Origin: Gammaproteobacteria bacterium
Lineage (GTDB): Bacteria > Pseudomonadota > Gammaproteobacteria > HK1
Assembly: GCA_022823045.1 (NCBI GenBank)
Contig: JAJDXW010000145.1
Location: 1-38,436, forward strand
Length of the DNA stretch: 38,436 bases
Direction: 5' to 3'
The notes below the pieces were generated by a model. It had not been told where the DNA came from and ran no database searches. It worked only from the letters and a program-made list of their open reading frames with translations. This document shows positions 1 to 8,287 of the stretch, piece by piece. The position numbers and the translations under genes are program-made. The number at the start of each line of letters is the position of its first letter. Position 1 is the stretch's first letter.

Positions 1-271
1 CTCCGGCTGCGGCCGCCGCTTCGCGGGCCGCCGCGGGGTCGCCGGCCCCGAGGGCGATGTGATGAATGCCCGTTCGTTCCGTCCCGTCGACGCCGGGGTC
101 GCCCGGCTCGAACAGGGCAAGGGCGCTCCGGCCGGCGGTGAAGACGGGGACGTCGCGGCCGGGTCCGGGGACGTCCGCGCGCGGGAGCTCGAGCACGTTG
201 CCGAGGACGTCGGCGGCCGCGTCGACGTCGCGGGTGACGGCGGCTACGTAGGCGAGTTCACTGGTGAGCAT
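1..271 (-). CDS. VOC/glyoxalase-like family protein (N-terminal part, truncated by window edge)
   Basis: Reverse complement from ATG at 271 reads MLTSELAYVAAVTRDVDAAADVLGNVLELPRADVPGPGRDVPVFTAGRSALALFEPGDPGVDGTERTGIHHIALGAGD..., a VOC-type pattern including IHHIAL. No stop before the window edge, so it is absent from the ORF track. Confidence 0.75.
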   Translation of the reverse strand, partial: MLTSELAYVAAVTRDVDAAADVLGNVLELPRADVPGPGRDVPVFTAGRSALALFEPGDPGVDGTERTGIHHIALGAGDPAAAREAAAAAG

Positions 272-505
272 TCGATTGGTTCCTCGTTCGTTTGCGGGCC
301 TTGGCACCGGGCCGGCCGCCCTCTGGCTGGACCCCGTTCTTGCGTTGGCCGGGAAGGAGGCGACTATACTCCGGGCGACGCCGCTCGTGCCCGTTCCGGG
401 ATCGTTCCATTCCCGAGGGGCGCGCGGCGAGCCTTCGGCCCGGGGGTTGGCAGCCGGTTTCGGGCCGGAAACAGACGGCTGCAATGCACCCGGGAGGGAA
501 GAAAC

Positions 506-1495
506 ATGCTGAACAAGTTGAAGTGGACGGCGCTCACGGTGACTGCGGTATCCGTATTCGGCTGGGCCGGGCCGGCCGCGGCGGAGGCGACCGTCAAGCT
601 TCGCATCGGCCACGTCACCACCATCGAGGCGATCGCCGGCCAAGGCTCGACCAAGCTTGCCGCGATGGCCAAGGAGCTCTCGAACGGCGCGATCGAAATC
701 GAGATCTTCCCCAACGGCCAGCTCGGCGGAGAGCTCGAGATGGTGTCCCAGGTGCGCCTCGGGGAGCTCGATATGGCCATGGTGGGCTCCGGACTCGCCG
801 CCGCGATCGAGCCGACCTTCTCCATCACCGAGCTGCCGTTCATCTGGAAGAGCCGCGAGTCGGCGTGGGAGGTCCTGAACGGGCCGGTCGGGCACGGTGT
901 CCTCGCCCTCATGGAGCCCAAGGGGATCAAGGGGCTCGCGTGGGGCGTGTGGGGATTCCGCGGCTTCCTGACGAACGGCTTCGCGATCGAGTCCGTGGAC
1001 GACATGAAGGGGCGCAAGATCCGGATCGTCGAGAACCCGCTCTACGTGCAGACGATCCGCGCCTTCGGCGGAAACCCGGTGCCGATGGCCTGGCCCGAGG
1101 TCTACTCCGCCCTCCAGCAGAAGGCCATCGACGGGGTGGAGACCAACTACCACGGGATGGCGGACGCCAAGCAGTACGAGGTCGCGACGCACCTCGCGGT
1201 TTCCAACCACATTTTCACCTCCACCGTGTACCTGATGAATCTCGACGTCTACAACTCGCTCTCCGCGGAGCACCAGGAGATCATCATGAAGTCGGCGCTC
1301 GCGGCGGGCGAGACGATGCGTGACGGCGCCCAGAAGGCCAACGAGGACGCCATCGCCCTCATGGAGGCGAACGGCATCACCGTGACCCATCCCGAGCGCG
1401 ATTCGTTCGCGGCCCGCGCTCAGGAGGTGCACGACAAGTTCTCGGTCTTCATCGGCCCGAAGGTGCTGGACGCGGTCAAGGCCGCGCAGGAATAG
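506..1495 (+). CDS. TRAP transporter substrate-binding protein, DctP family
   Basis: Signal peptide MLNKLKWTALTVTAVSVFGWAGPAAAEA, then KLRIGHVTT...ANELSNGAIEIEIFPNGQLGGELEM-type and GRKIRIVENPLYVQTIRAFGGNPVPMAWPEVYSALQQKAIDGVE motifs typical of DctP. The 59-505 extension of the ORF is probably not coding. Confidence 0.93.
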   Translation: MLNKLKWTALTVTAVSVFGWAGPAAAEATVKLRIGHVTTIEAIAGQGSTKLAAMAKELSNGAIEIEIFPNGQLGGELEMVSQVRLGELDMAMVGSGLAAAIEPTFSITELPFIWKSRESAWEVLNGPVGHGVLALMEPKGIKGLAWGVWGFRGFLTNGFAIESVDDMKGRKIRIVENPLYVQTIRAFGGNPVPMAWPEVYSALQQKAIDGVETNYHGMADAKQYEVATHLAVSNHIFTSTVYLMNLDVYNSLSAEHQEIIMKSALAAGETMRDGAQKANEDAIALMEANGITVTHPERDSFAARAQEVHDKFSVFIGPKVLDAVKAAQE

Positions 1496-1578
1496 GGCAC
1501 CTGGCCCGTCCGGGCGGAAGCGGGTGCGCCCCGCTTCCGCCCGGAGGGTGGACTTGCGTCCGTACATCAGGGGGAGCG

Positions 1579-2418
1579 ATGCCGCTCGAACGCGTAAACG
1601 GGGCCGATCTCTACTACGAGTCGACCGGGGAGGGAGTGCCGCTCGTCCTCTGCCACGAGTTCGCGGGCGACCTGCGGGCCTTCGAGCCGCAGGTCCGGCA
1701 TCTCGCCCGCCGCTATCGGGTCGTCGCCTGGAACTACCGGGGATATCCGCCTTCGGACGTTCCCGAGGACCCGGGTGCCTACAGTCCGGACGGCCTCGTC
1801 GCGGATCTCCTCGGCCTTCTCGACGGGCTCGGGCTCGACCGGGTCCACCTCGCGGGTCTCGCGACCGGGGGGAACCTCGTCCTCAACTTCGCCATCGCCC
1901 ATCCGAGCCGGGTGCGGAGCCTCATCGTGGCGGGGGCGGGGGCGGGTTCGGTGGACCGGGCGGCGTGGCTCGAGGCGGCGGAACGCTTCGCGGACGACAT
2001 CGCCCGCGACGGCGCCGAAGGCATCGTCGCGAATGTCGCGGACGCCCCGCAGCGGGCCATCTTCCGGACCAAGGATCCGCGCGGCTTCAAGGAATTCGTC
2101 GACGGAATGCGCCGCCTCTCGCCGGTCGGGGCGGAGCACGTCATGCGCGAGGTCCTCATCCGGCGCGCGTCCGTGTTCGAGCTTGCCGAAGGGATCCGCC
2201 GCCTCTCCATGCCGATCCTCGTAATGTGCGGCGACCAGGACGCGCCCGCGTTCGACTCGAGCCGCTTCATCCGGGACACCGCTCCCCACGCCGGACTCGC
2301 GGTGGTCCCGATGTGCGGCCACACCCTGAACTCGGAGGAGCCGGAGCTCTTCAACCGGCTCGCGGGCTCGTTCCTCGCCGCGGTCGACGCCGGCCGCTGG
2401 GGAACGTGGCGCGCGTGA
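1579..2418 (+). CDS. alpha/beta hydrolase
   Basis: Alpha/beta-hydrolase fold pattern: LVLCHEFAGDLRAFEPQVRHLARRYRVVAWNYRGYPPSD, LDGLGLDRVHLAGLATGGNLVLNFAIAHP, C-terminal GDQDAP and MCGHTLNSEEPELFNRL. Confidence 0.88.
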   Translation: MPLERVNGADLYYESTGEGVPLVLCHEFAGDLRAFEPQVRHLARRYRVVAWNYRGYPPSDVPEDPGAYSPDGLVADLLGLLDGLGLDRVHLAGLATGGNLVLNFAIAHPSRVRSLIVAGAGAGSVDRAAWLEAAERFADDIARDGAEGIVANVADAPQRAIFRTKDPRGFKEFVDGMRRLSPVGAEHVMREVLIRRASVFELAEGIRRLSMPILVMCGDQDAPAFDSSRFIRDTAPHAGLAVVPMCGHTLNSEEPELFNRLAGSFLAAVDAGRWGTWRA

Positions 2419-2481
2419 CCCGGAACCCGGGATGAAGCGGCTCGGGCGGCCACCGGCGGCGAGCGAGGAGGGCACGTCGCG

Positions 2482-3099
2482 ATGATGATGCCCGTCCCCG
2501 GCGAGGTGACGGCCCTCGTCTTCATCCTCGTGTTCGTGGCGCTCCTCCTGTCATGGCTCCTGCGCGGGGAGTGGCTGACGCGCGGGGGCCCAGGTGAGAA
2601 ATGGGGCGGGATCGACTTCTGGAAGGTCGTCGAGGACACCGTGAGCCATTTCCTCCTGCTCGCGATGCTCGCCTCCGCCGCCCTCCAGGTCCTCGTGCGC
2701 TACCTCCTCTCCGACACCATCACGATGCCGTGGACCGAGGAGTTCGGCCGGCTGGTGATGGTGTGGGGGGCGCTCTGGGGGGCGGCCCAGCTCCAGCGAA
2801 CCGACGACCACATCGGCATGTCGGTGATCTTCGACCAGTTGCCGCCCCGGGCGCAGCTCGCGGTGCGGCTGTTCGGGGACGTGGTGACCCTCGCGGTGCT
2901 CGTCCCCGTCGCGTGGTACGGCTGGAAGGCCGCGGTGGCCCTCGACATCATGTACACGATCGCGCTTGGTCTCCCGCTCTCGGTGTTCGCCTACCCGATA
3001 CCGGTTGCCGGAGCGCTCATCGTGCTCCACACCGTCTCGCTCATGGTCCGGCGGGTGCGCGGAGTACCGATTCAGTCGAGCGTCAACACGGAGATGTAG
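2482..3099 (+). CDS. TRAP transporter small permease, DctQ family
   Basis: About 4 TM segments with the DctQ-like MPWTEEFGRLVMVWGALWGAAQLQRTDDHIGMSVI; lies between DctP and DctM. Confidence 0.9.
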   Translation: MMMPVPGEVTALVFILVFVALLLSWLLRGEWLTRGGPGEKWGGIDFWKVVEDTVSHFLLLAMLASAALQVLVRYLLSDTITMPWTEEFGRLVMVWGALWGAAQLQRTDDHIGMSVIFDQLPPRAQLAVRLFGDVVTLAVLVPVAWYGWKAAVALDIMYTIALGLPLSVFAYPIPVAGALIVLHTVSLMVRRVRGVPIQSSVNTEM

Positions 3100-3261
3100 C
3101 GAGGCTGCGCCTCGGATTGACAGGAAATGTTCGAAGCCACCCGATTTTCGGCAAACCCGTGGAGCACCCTGCCGGTAGCGGCCTCGTACACCTGGCTCTT
3201 GAAACCGGTTTGCAAACCCGACCCGGCCGTAAGCCACCGGGACGCTCGAGGAGTCTAGCGC

Positions 3262-4554
3262 GTGTCTCCCCTCGCCATCGTGCTGGTGGTCTTCTTCGCC
3301 CTGTTCTTTCTTCGGGTGCCGATCGCGGTCGTCCTCATCGCTTCGTCGCTGGTCGGGCTCTGGCTCGCCCCGACCGGGATCAAGTTCTCGACCGTCGCCA
3401 CCACGATGTGGCAGGGGATCAATCACTTCGTTCTCATGGCGATCCCGTTCTTCATCCTGATGGGGGACCTCGCCCTCGCGAGCGGAGTCACCCAGCGGCT
3501 CGCCAACCTCGCCAAGGCGTTCGTCGGGCACGTCGCGGGGGGCCTCGCCCACGTCAGCGTCATCGTGAACATCATCATGGCCGGCATGTCGGGTTCGGAT
3601 CTCGCCGACGCCGCGGCGACCGGAAAGCTGCTGATCCCGGGCATGCGCCGCGCCGGCTACCCCGTCTCCTACGCGGCCTCGATCATCGGCGGCGCGGCCA
3701 CCATCGGACCGCTCATCCCGCCCAGCATCGCGTTCATCATCTTTGCCGCCGCGACGGAGACGTCGGTCGGCCGGCTTTTCCTCGGCGGCGCCGTTCCGGG
3801 GTTGCTCCTCGGCGTGTTCCTGATGGCGCAGGCGTACATCGTCGCGCGTCGCAACGGCTACCCCCGTGAGCCCCGCATGCCCTATCGCGAGCGGGTGCGG
3901 GCCACCGCGGTCGGACTTCCCGTGCTGGTGATCCCGATCATCGTGCTCGGAAGCATCCTGACCGGCATCGCGACCCCGACCGAGGCGGCGGTGCTCGGCG
4001 TAATCGCCGTCGTTCTGGTGGGCGGGGTGTTCTACCGGGAGTTGACGGTAAAGAGCTTCGCGCGGGAGATGCTGAACACCATCAAGACGATCGGCGCGGT
4101 GTTCCTCATCATCTCGGCCGCCGCGGTGTTCGGGAGGGTGCTCACCCTGTATGGCGCGGCCGATGCGCTCGCGACGTGGCTCACCGGGCTCACCGACGAG
4201 CCGCTCGTGTTTCTCCTCGGCGTCAACGTCGTCTACCTCCTTCTCGGCAGCATGGTCGACACCGTTCCCATCCTGCTCGTCTTCGTGCCGATCCTCATGC
4301 CGACGGTCGAGGCCCTCGGCATCGACGTCGTCCACTTCGGCGTCATCACCGTGTTCAACCTCCTCATCGGGCTCATCACCCCGCCCTACGGGCTCACCAT
4401 GTACCTGCTGTGCCGGATCTCCGGCATCTCGCTCCAGCAGTTCTGGCAGCACATGTGGCCCATCTTCCTGACGATGGTGGTGGCCCTGCTCCTCGTGACG
4501 TTCTTTCCCGTGCTCACCACCTGGCTGCCGAACCTCGTGATGCCGGTGCGTTAG
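3262..4554 (+). CDS. TRAP transporter large permease, DctM family
   Basis: GTG start; multi-TM; GLAHVSVIVNIIMAGMSGSDLADAAATGKLLIPGMRRAGYP, AATIGPLIPPSIAFIIFA, TPPYGLTMYLLCRISG are DctM hallmarks. Confidence 0.95.
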   Translation: MSPLAIVLVVFFALFFLRVPIAVVLIASSLVGLWLAPTGIKFSTVATTMWQGINHFVLMAIPFFILMGDLALASGVTQRLANLAKAFVGHVAGGLAHVSVIVNIIMAGMSGSDLADAAATGKLLIPGMRRAGYPVSYAASIIGGAATIGPLIPPSIAFIIFAAATETSVGRLFLGGAVPGLLLGVFLMAQAYIVARRNGYPREPRMPYRERVRATAVGLPVLVIPIIVLGSILTGIATPTEAAVLGVIAVVLVGGVFYRELTVKSFAREMLNTIKTIGAVFLIISAAAVFGRVLTLYGAADALATWLTGLTDEPLVFLLGVNVVYLLLGSMVDTVPILLVFVPILMPTVEALGIDVVHFGVITVFNLLIGLITPPYGLTMYLLCRISGISLQQFWQHMWPIFLTMVVALLLVTFFPVLTTWLPNLVMPVR

Positions 4555-4580
4555 CCGCGCACGCGCATGGACCGATTCCC

Positions 4581-5633
4581 ATGATCAACCTCTACAGCGA
4601 TACCCAGACCCTCCCCACCCCGGCCATGCGCGAAGCGATGGCCCGGGCGCCGGTCGGCGACGAGCAGCGCATGGAGGACCCGAGCGTCAACCGCCTGTGC
4701 GAGATGGTGGCGGAGCTCCTCGGCAAGGAGGCCGCGGTGTTCCTCCCCTCGGGGACGATGTGCAACGAGCTCGCCATCCGGGTGCATTGCGCACCGGGCG
4801 ACGAGGTCATTGCCGACCGCACCGCGCACATCGTCCACTTCGAGGGCGGCGCGCCGGCCGCTCTGAGCGGCGTGATGATCGCGCCGCTCGACGGCGAACG
4901 GGGCGTCTTCACCGGGGAGCAGGCGCGGGCGGCGGTGCGCGATCCCGCGAACCGCTACGCCCCCCGCTCCCGGCTCCTCGCGGTCGAGCAGACCGCCAAC
5001 CTCGGCGGAGGGACCGTCTGGCCGTTGAACGCGTTGCGGGCGGTGGCGGAGGTGGCGCGTGAACACGGTCTCGCCACCCACATGGACGGCGCGCGGCTCC
5101 TGAACGCGGCGGTTGCGTCCGGGGTGCCGGCCCGCGACCTCGCCCGCGGGTTCGACACCGCGTGGATCGATCTCAGCAAGGGTCTCGGCTGTCCGGTGGG
5201 CGCGGTGCTCGCGACCTCCCGGGACCGGCTCGGCGACGTATGGCGCTGGAAGCAGCGGCTCGGCGGGGCGATGCGCCAGGCCGGGATCCTCGCCGCGGCC
5301 GGGGTCCACGCCCTCGAACACCACGTCGCTCGCCTCGCCGAGGACCATGCGCTCGCCCGCCGGTTCGCCGAGGGCGTGGCCGGCATCCCGGGGCTCGGCA
5401 TCGCCCTCGACTCGGTCGAGTCCAACATCGTCTACTTCGACGTCGAGGAGGGGATCGGGCGTTCGGCGAAGGAGATCTCCGCGTCCCTCGCGGAACGGGG
5501 CGTCTCGATCGGCGCCCTCGGCCCCCGGCTGCTCCGCGCCGTCACCCACCTCGACGTCGGCGCGGCCGAGGTGGACGCCGCGCTCGAGGCGCTGCGCGAG
5601 GTGCTGGGGAACGGCCCGGAGGCGGCCGCCTGA
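4581..5633 (+). CDS. low-specificity L-threonine aldolase / beta-eliminating lyase family (PLP-dependent)
   Basis: MINLYSDTQTLPTPAMREAMARAPVGDEQRMEDPSVNRLCEMVAELLGKEAAVFLPSGTMCNELAI...HMDGARLLNAAVASG...DLSKGLGCPVGAVL matches the threonine aldolase family. Confidence 0.9.
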   Translation: MINLYSDTQTLPTPAMREAMARAPVGDEQRMEDPSVNRLCEMVAELLGKEAAVFLPSGTMCNELAIRVHCAPGDEVIADRTAHIVHFEGGAPAALSGVMIAPLDGERGVFTGEQARAAVRDPANRYAPRSRLLAVEQTANLGGGTVWPLNALRAVAEVAREHGLATHMDGARLLNAAVASGVPARDLARGFDTAWIDLSKGLGCPVGAVLATSRDRLGDVWRWKQRLGGAMRQAGILAAAGVHALEHHVARLAEDHALARRFAEGVAGIPGLGIALDSVESNIVYFDVEEGIGRSAKEISASLAERGVSIGALGPRLLRAVTHLDVGAAEVDAALEALREVLGNGPEAAA

Positions 5634-5655
5634 ACGGGGGGAGCGGTGTCCGCTA

Positions 5656-5832
5656 GCGCGCATATCTCACCAACTTTCGTCGCGAGGGCGTCAAGATGCC
5701 GCTGTGACAAGGCGCACGGACCGAGAGACGCTGAAGGCGTAGTCGAACTACGATGAAGCGGCTTGAGGGAGTACGCCTTGTCATAGCGAGCAGATTGGCG
5801 TCCGCAGCAGGAAGTTGGCGAGATATGCGCGC
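5656..5832. repeat. Copy 1 of a TIR-bearing (MITE-like) intergenic element
   Basis: Left end GCGCGCATATCTCACCAACTT (5656-5676) and right end AAGTTGGCGAGATATGCGCGC (5812-5832) are 21-bp inverted repeats with 1 mismatch. Internal segments are shared with 6441-6604. Confidence 0.75.
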
Positions 5833-5843
5833 CATGGGCGCGT

Positions 5844-6377
5844 TCAGCGCCGTTTCGGGGGCCGGACCACCTCGATCATCTCGCCGTCGCCCGGCTCCAG
5901 CTCGCTCCAGTCCTCAGGCATCCGGATCCGGGCCGCCGCCGCCGTGGCGAGCCGCACCCGGCTCGGATCCCCGTGGCCGAGGAGGCCCGCGAGCAGCTCG
6001 AAGCCCGGGTTGTGGCCGACCAGCAGCATCCGACGGGACTCGGCCGGGCATTCCGCGAGTACCTGGAGGAGGCCGGAGACGTGCGCGTCGTAGATGATCT
6101 CGCGCCACCGGATGGCCTCGACGGGGAGGCCCGCTTCGCGGCAGAAGCCTTCCGCCGTCTCCCGGGCTCTCGCGGCCGGCGAGGACACGACGAGGTCGGG
6201 GACGACGCCGGCGTCGACCGCCCATCGCGCCATCCAGGCGGCGTCTGCCCTCCCGCGCTCGTCGAGCGGGCGGTCGAAGTCGGGCACGACGGAGCCGTGC
6301 GGGACCGCCTTTCCGTGGCGGAGCAGAAGCAGCTCGCGGGGCGGCGCGCGCCCGTCGCCGGGGGATGGTTCCGCCAT
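5844..6377 (-). CDS. SixA-like phosphohistidine phosphatase (histidine phosphatase superfamily)
   Basis: From ATG at 6377: MAEPSPGDGRAPPRELLLLRHGKAVPHGSVVPDFDRPLDERGRADAAWMARW...VVSSPAARARETAE...LLVGHNPGFELLAGLL. RHG, DRPLxxRG and GHNP motifs. AGGAG-type RBS upstream. Confidence 0.88.
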   Translation of the reverse strand: MAEPSPGDGRAPPRELLLLRHGKAVPHGSVVPDFDRPLDERGRADAAWMARWAVDAGVVPDLVVSSPAARARETAEGFCREAGLPVEAIRWREIIYDAHVSGLLQVLAECPAESRRMLLVGHNPGFELLAGLLGHGDPSRVRLATAAAARIRMPEDWSELEPGDGEMIEVVRPPKRR

Positions 6378-6440
6378 GCCGGATCTCCTCTCTTCGGACC
6401 GATCTCGGAATCTGCCATTATCCATCCTGGCGCAGAATCT

Positions 6441-6604
6441 GCCCGCATATTTCACCGATTTTCGTCGCATGCTCGAAGAATTCTGAGAATTCTTCGAGAT
6501 GGTGGTTCACCCGAAAAACTCTCCGAGTTTTTCGGGTCTGGGCGCCAAGAAGCCGCCGCGAGCAGACTGGCGTCCGCGGCAGGACATCGGTGAAATATGC
6601 GGGC
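6441..6604. repeat. Copy 2 of the TIR-bearing (MITE-like) intergenic element
   Basis: Perfect 19-bp TIR: GCCCGCATATTTCACCGAT (6441-6459) / ATCGGTGAAATATGCGGGC (6586-6604). Shares TTTCGTCGC near the left end and GCGAGCAGAYTGGCGTCCGCRGCAGGA near the right end with copy 1. Confidence 0.78.
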
Positions 6605-6736
6605 TGCCCCCACGGCGGTCGATGAACGGTTCCGGCCGCCCGGCGGTTCCCGGGAACCGGGCTCGCCGGGGAGTCACGGCCTACCCCCCGGAGGGCGGGT
6701 CGTCGAAGCTCATGCCGGAAGACGAGAGGAGTGGTC

Positions 6737-8077
6737 ATGCCGATGATCTCCGAGGCGAACCCGGTCGCGTTCGCCGATCCCCTGCCCGACGAGGTGGACG
6801 TGCTCGTGATCGGGGCGGGCGTGGTGGGGGTCTCGACCGCGTACTTTCTCGCGAAGAGCGGCGTCCGGGTCGCGGTCTGCGAGAAGGGGCGGGTCGCCGG
6901 CGAGCAGTCGAGCCGGAACTGGGGATGGGTGCGGCAGCAGGGGCGGGACCCGGCGGAGCTCCCCATCGTCATGGAGTCGAACCGGATCTGGCGGGGGCTC
7001 GCCGAGGAGACCGGGGAACGCGAGCTCGCCTTCACCGAGTGTGGTTGCCTCTACCTCGCCACCGGTCCCGAACAGATGTCCCGGTGGGAGGAATGGCGCG
7101 AGATGGCGTCGCGCCACCAGCTCGAATCACGTCTCCTCACCGCGCAGCAGGTCGAGGCGCTGGTCCCCGATCTCGCCGGCCGGTGGTCGGGCGGCATCTT
7201 CACCCCGAGCGACGGCCGGGCCGAGCCTTTCGTCGCGGTGCCGGCCCTCGCCCGCGCGGCCCGCCGGCTCGGCGCGGCCATCGTCGAGAACTGCGCGGTG
7301 CGCACGGTGGAGACGGCGGCGGGGAGGGTCGCCGCGGTCCATACCGAGCGGGGGCGGACGGCCGTGCGGGCGGTGGTGCTCGCGGGAGGGGCGTGGAGCA
7401 CGTTCTTCGCCTCGAACCTCGGCATCGACCTGCCTCAGCTCACGGTCCGCGCGACGGTGGGACGAACCAATCCGGTGAGCGGAGGGGACAGCCCCGCGGT
7501 GTACTCCCCCGGGCTTTGCCTCCGGCGCCGGGCGGACGGGGGGTACACGGTCGCGGTCGGCGACCTCATCGAGCACTACGTGGGACCGCGCTCGTTCCGC
7601 TATCTCGCGAAGTTCCGGACCCTCCTCGGAGCGAGCGCGAGGAGCCTTCGGATCCTCGTCGGTCCGCCGCGGGGGTTTCCGGGAAGCTGGGGGGGGCGAC
7701 GGCGCTGGACCGCGGACGAGGTTACCCCGTTCGAGAGGACGAGGGTGCTGAACCCGCCGCCGTCCGAGGCCGTCCTCCGGCGCATCTCCGCCCGCCTGCC
7801 GGTGCAGGCGCCTCGGCTCGCCGAGGCCGGGATGGCCGAGGCGTGGGCGGGGATGATCGACGTCACCCCGGACGCGGTGCCCTACCTCTGCGAAGCACCG
7901 TCCCCGCGGGGGCTCTTCATCGGGACGGGCATGAGCGGGCACGGTTTCGGGATCGGTCCCGGGGCCGGCCGGGTGCTCGCGGACCTCGTCCAGGGCCGCC
8001 CCCACGGCCACGACCTCACCCGCTTCCGATTCGAGCGGTTCAGCGACGGGAGCCCCGTTGTGCCCGGCCCCTACTGA
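6737..8077 (+). CDS. FAD-dependent oxidoreductase, DAO (D-amino acid/glycine oxidase) family
   Basis: Rossmann motif DVLVIGAGVVGVSTAYFLAKSGVRVAVCEKGRVAGEQSSRNWGWVRQQGRDPAELPI and C-terminal GMSGHGFGIGPGAGRVLADL. AGGAG RBS before ATG 6737. Confidence 0.9.
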   Translation: MPMISEANPVAFADPLPDEVDVLVIGAGVVGVSTAYFLAKSGVRVAVCEKGRVAGEQSSRNWGWVRQQGRDPAELPIVMESNRIWRGLAEETGERELAFTECGCLYLATGPEQMSRWEEWREMASRHQLESRLLTAQQVEALVPDLAGRWSGGIFTPSDGRAEPFVAVPALARAARRLGAAIVENCAVRTVETAAGRVAAVHTERGRTAVRAVVLAGGAWSTFFASNLGIDLPQLTVRATVGRTNPVSGGDSPAVYSPGLCLRRRADGGYTVAVGDLIEHYVGPRSFRYLAKFRTLLGASARSLRILVGPPRGFPGSWGGRRRWTADEVTPFERTRVLNPPPSEAVLRRISARLPVQAPRLAEAGMAEAWAGMIDVTPDAVPYLCEAPSPRGLFIGTGMSGHGFGIGPGAGRVLADLVQGRPHGHDLTRFRFERFSDGSPVVPGPY

Positions 8078-8121
8078 GCCGGCCCGGTAGACACGGTCAG
8101 GCCGGTAGGTCGGTAGCCTCT

Positions 8122-8278
8122 GCAGGTCGGATTAGGGCGTGATCGCGCAATGGCCCCTCATTCACGACGAGTGTGAAGAGCCACAGGTCGGAATAGCGAA
8201 GCGTAATCCGACACTTGTGCGCCAAGGGCCACCTCTTGCACGTGATGTCGGATTACGCCTTCGGCCAATCCGACCTGC
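8122..8278. repeat. REP/BIME-like palindromic repeat cluster (GTCGGATTA family)
   Basis: GCAGGTCGGATT (8122-8133) inverted against AATCCGACCTGC (8267-8278); internal GTCGGAatagcgaagcgtaaTCCGAC (8187-8212); hairpin GTCGGATTacgccttcggccAATCCGAC (8247-8274). Confidence 0.75.
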
Positions 8279-8287
8279 GGCCGCCGG

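Noticed and set aside
59-505. N-terminal extension of the DctP ORF
   Set aside because: Low-complexity, and antisense to the VOC gene at 1-271; the signal peptide begins at 506.
2551-4452. 633-aa minus-strand ORF opposite dctQ/dctM
   Set aside because: Charged low-complexity antisense shadow of clear TRAP permease genes on the plus strand.
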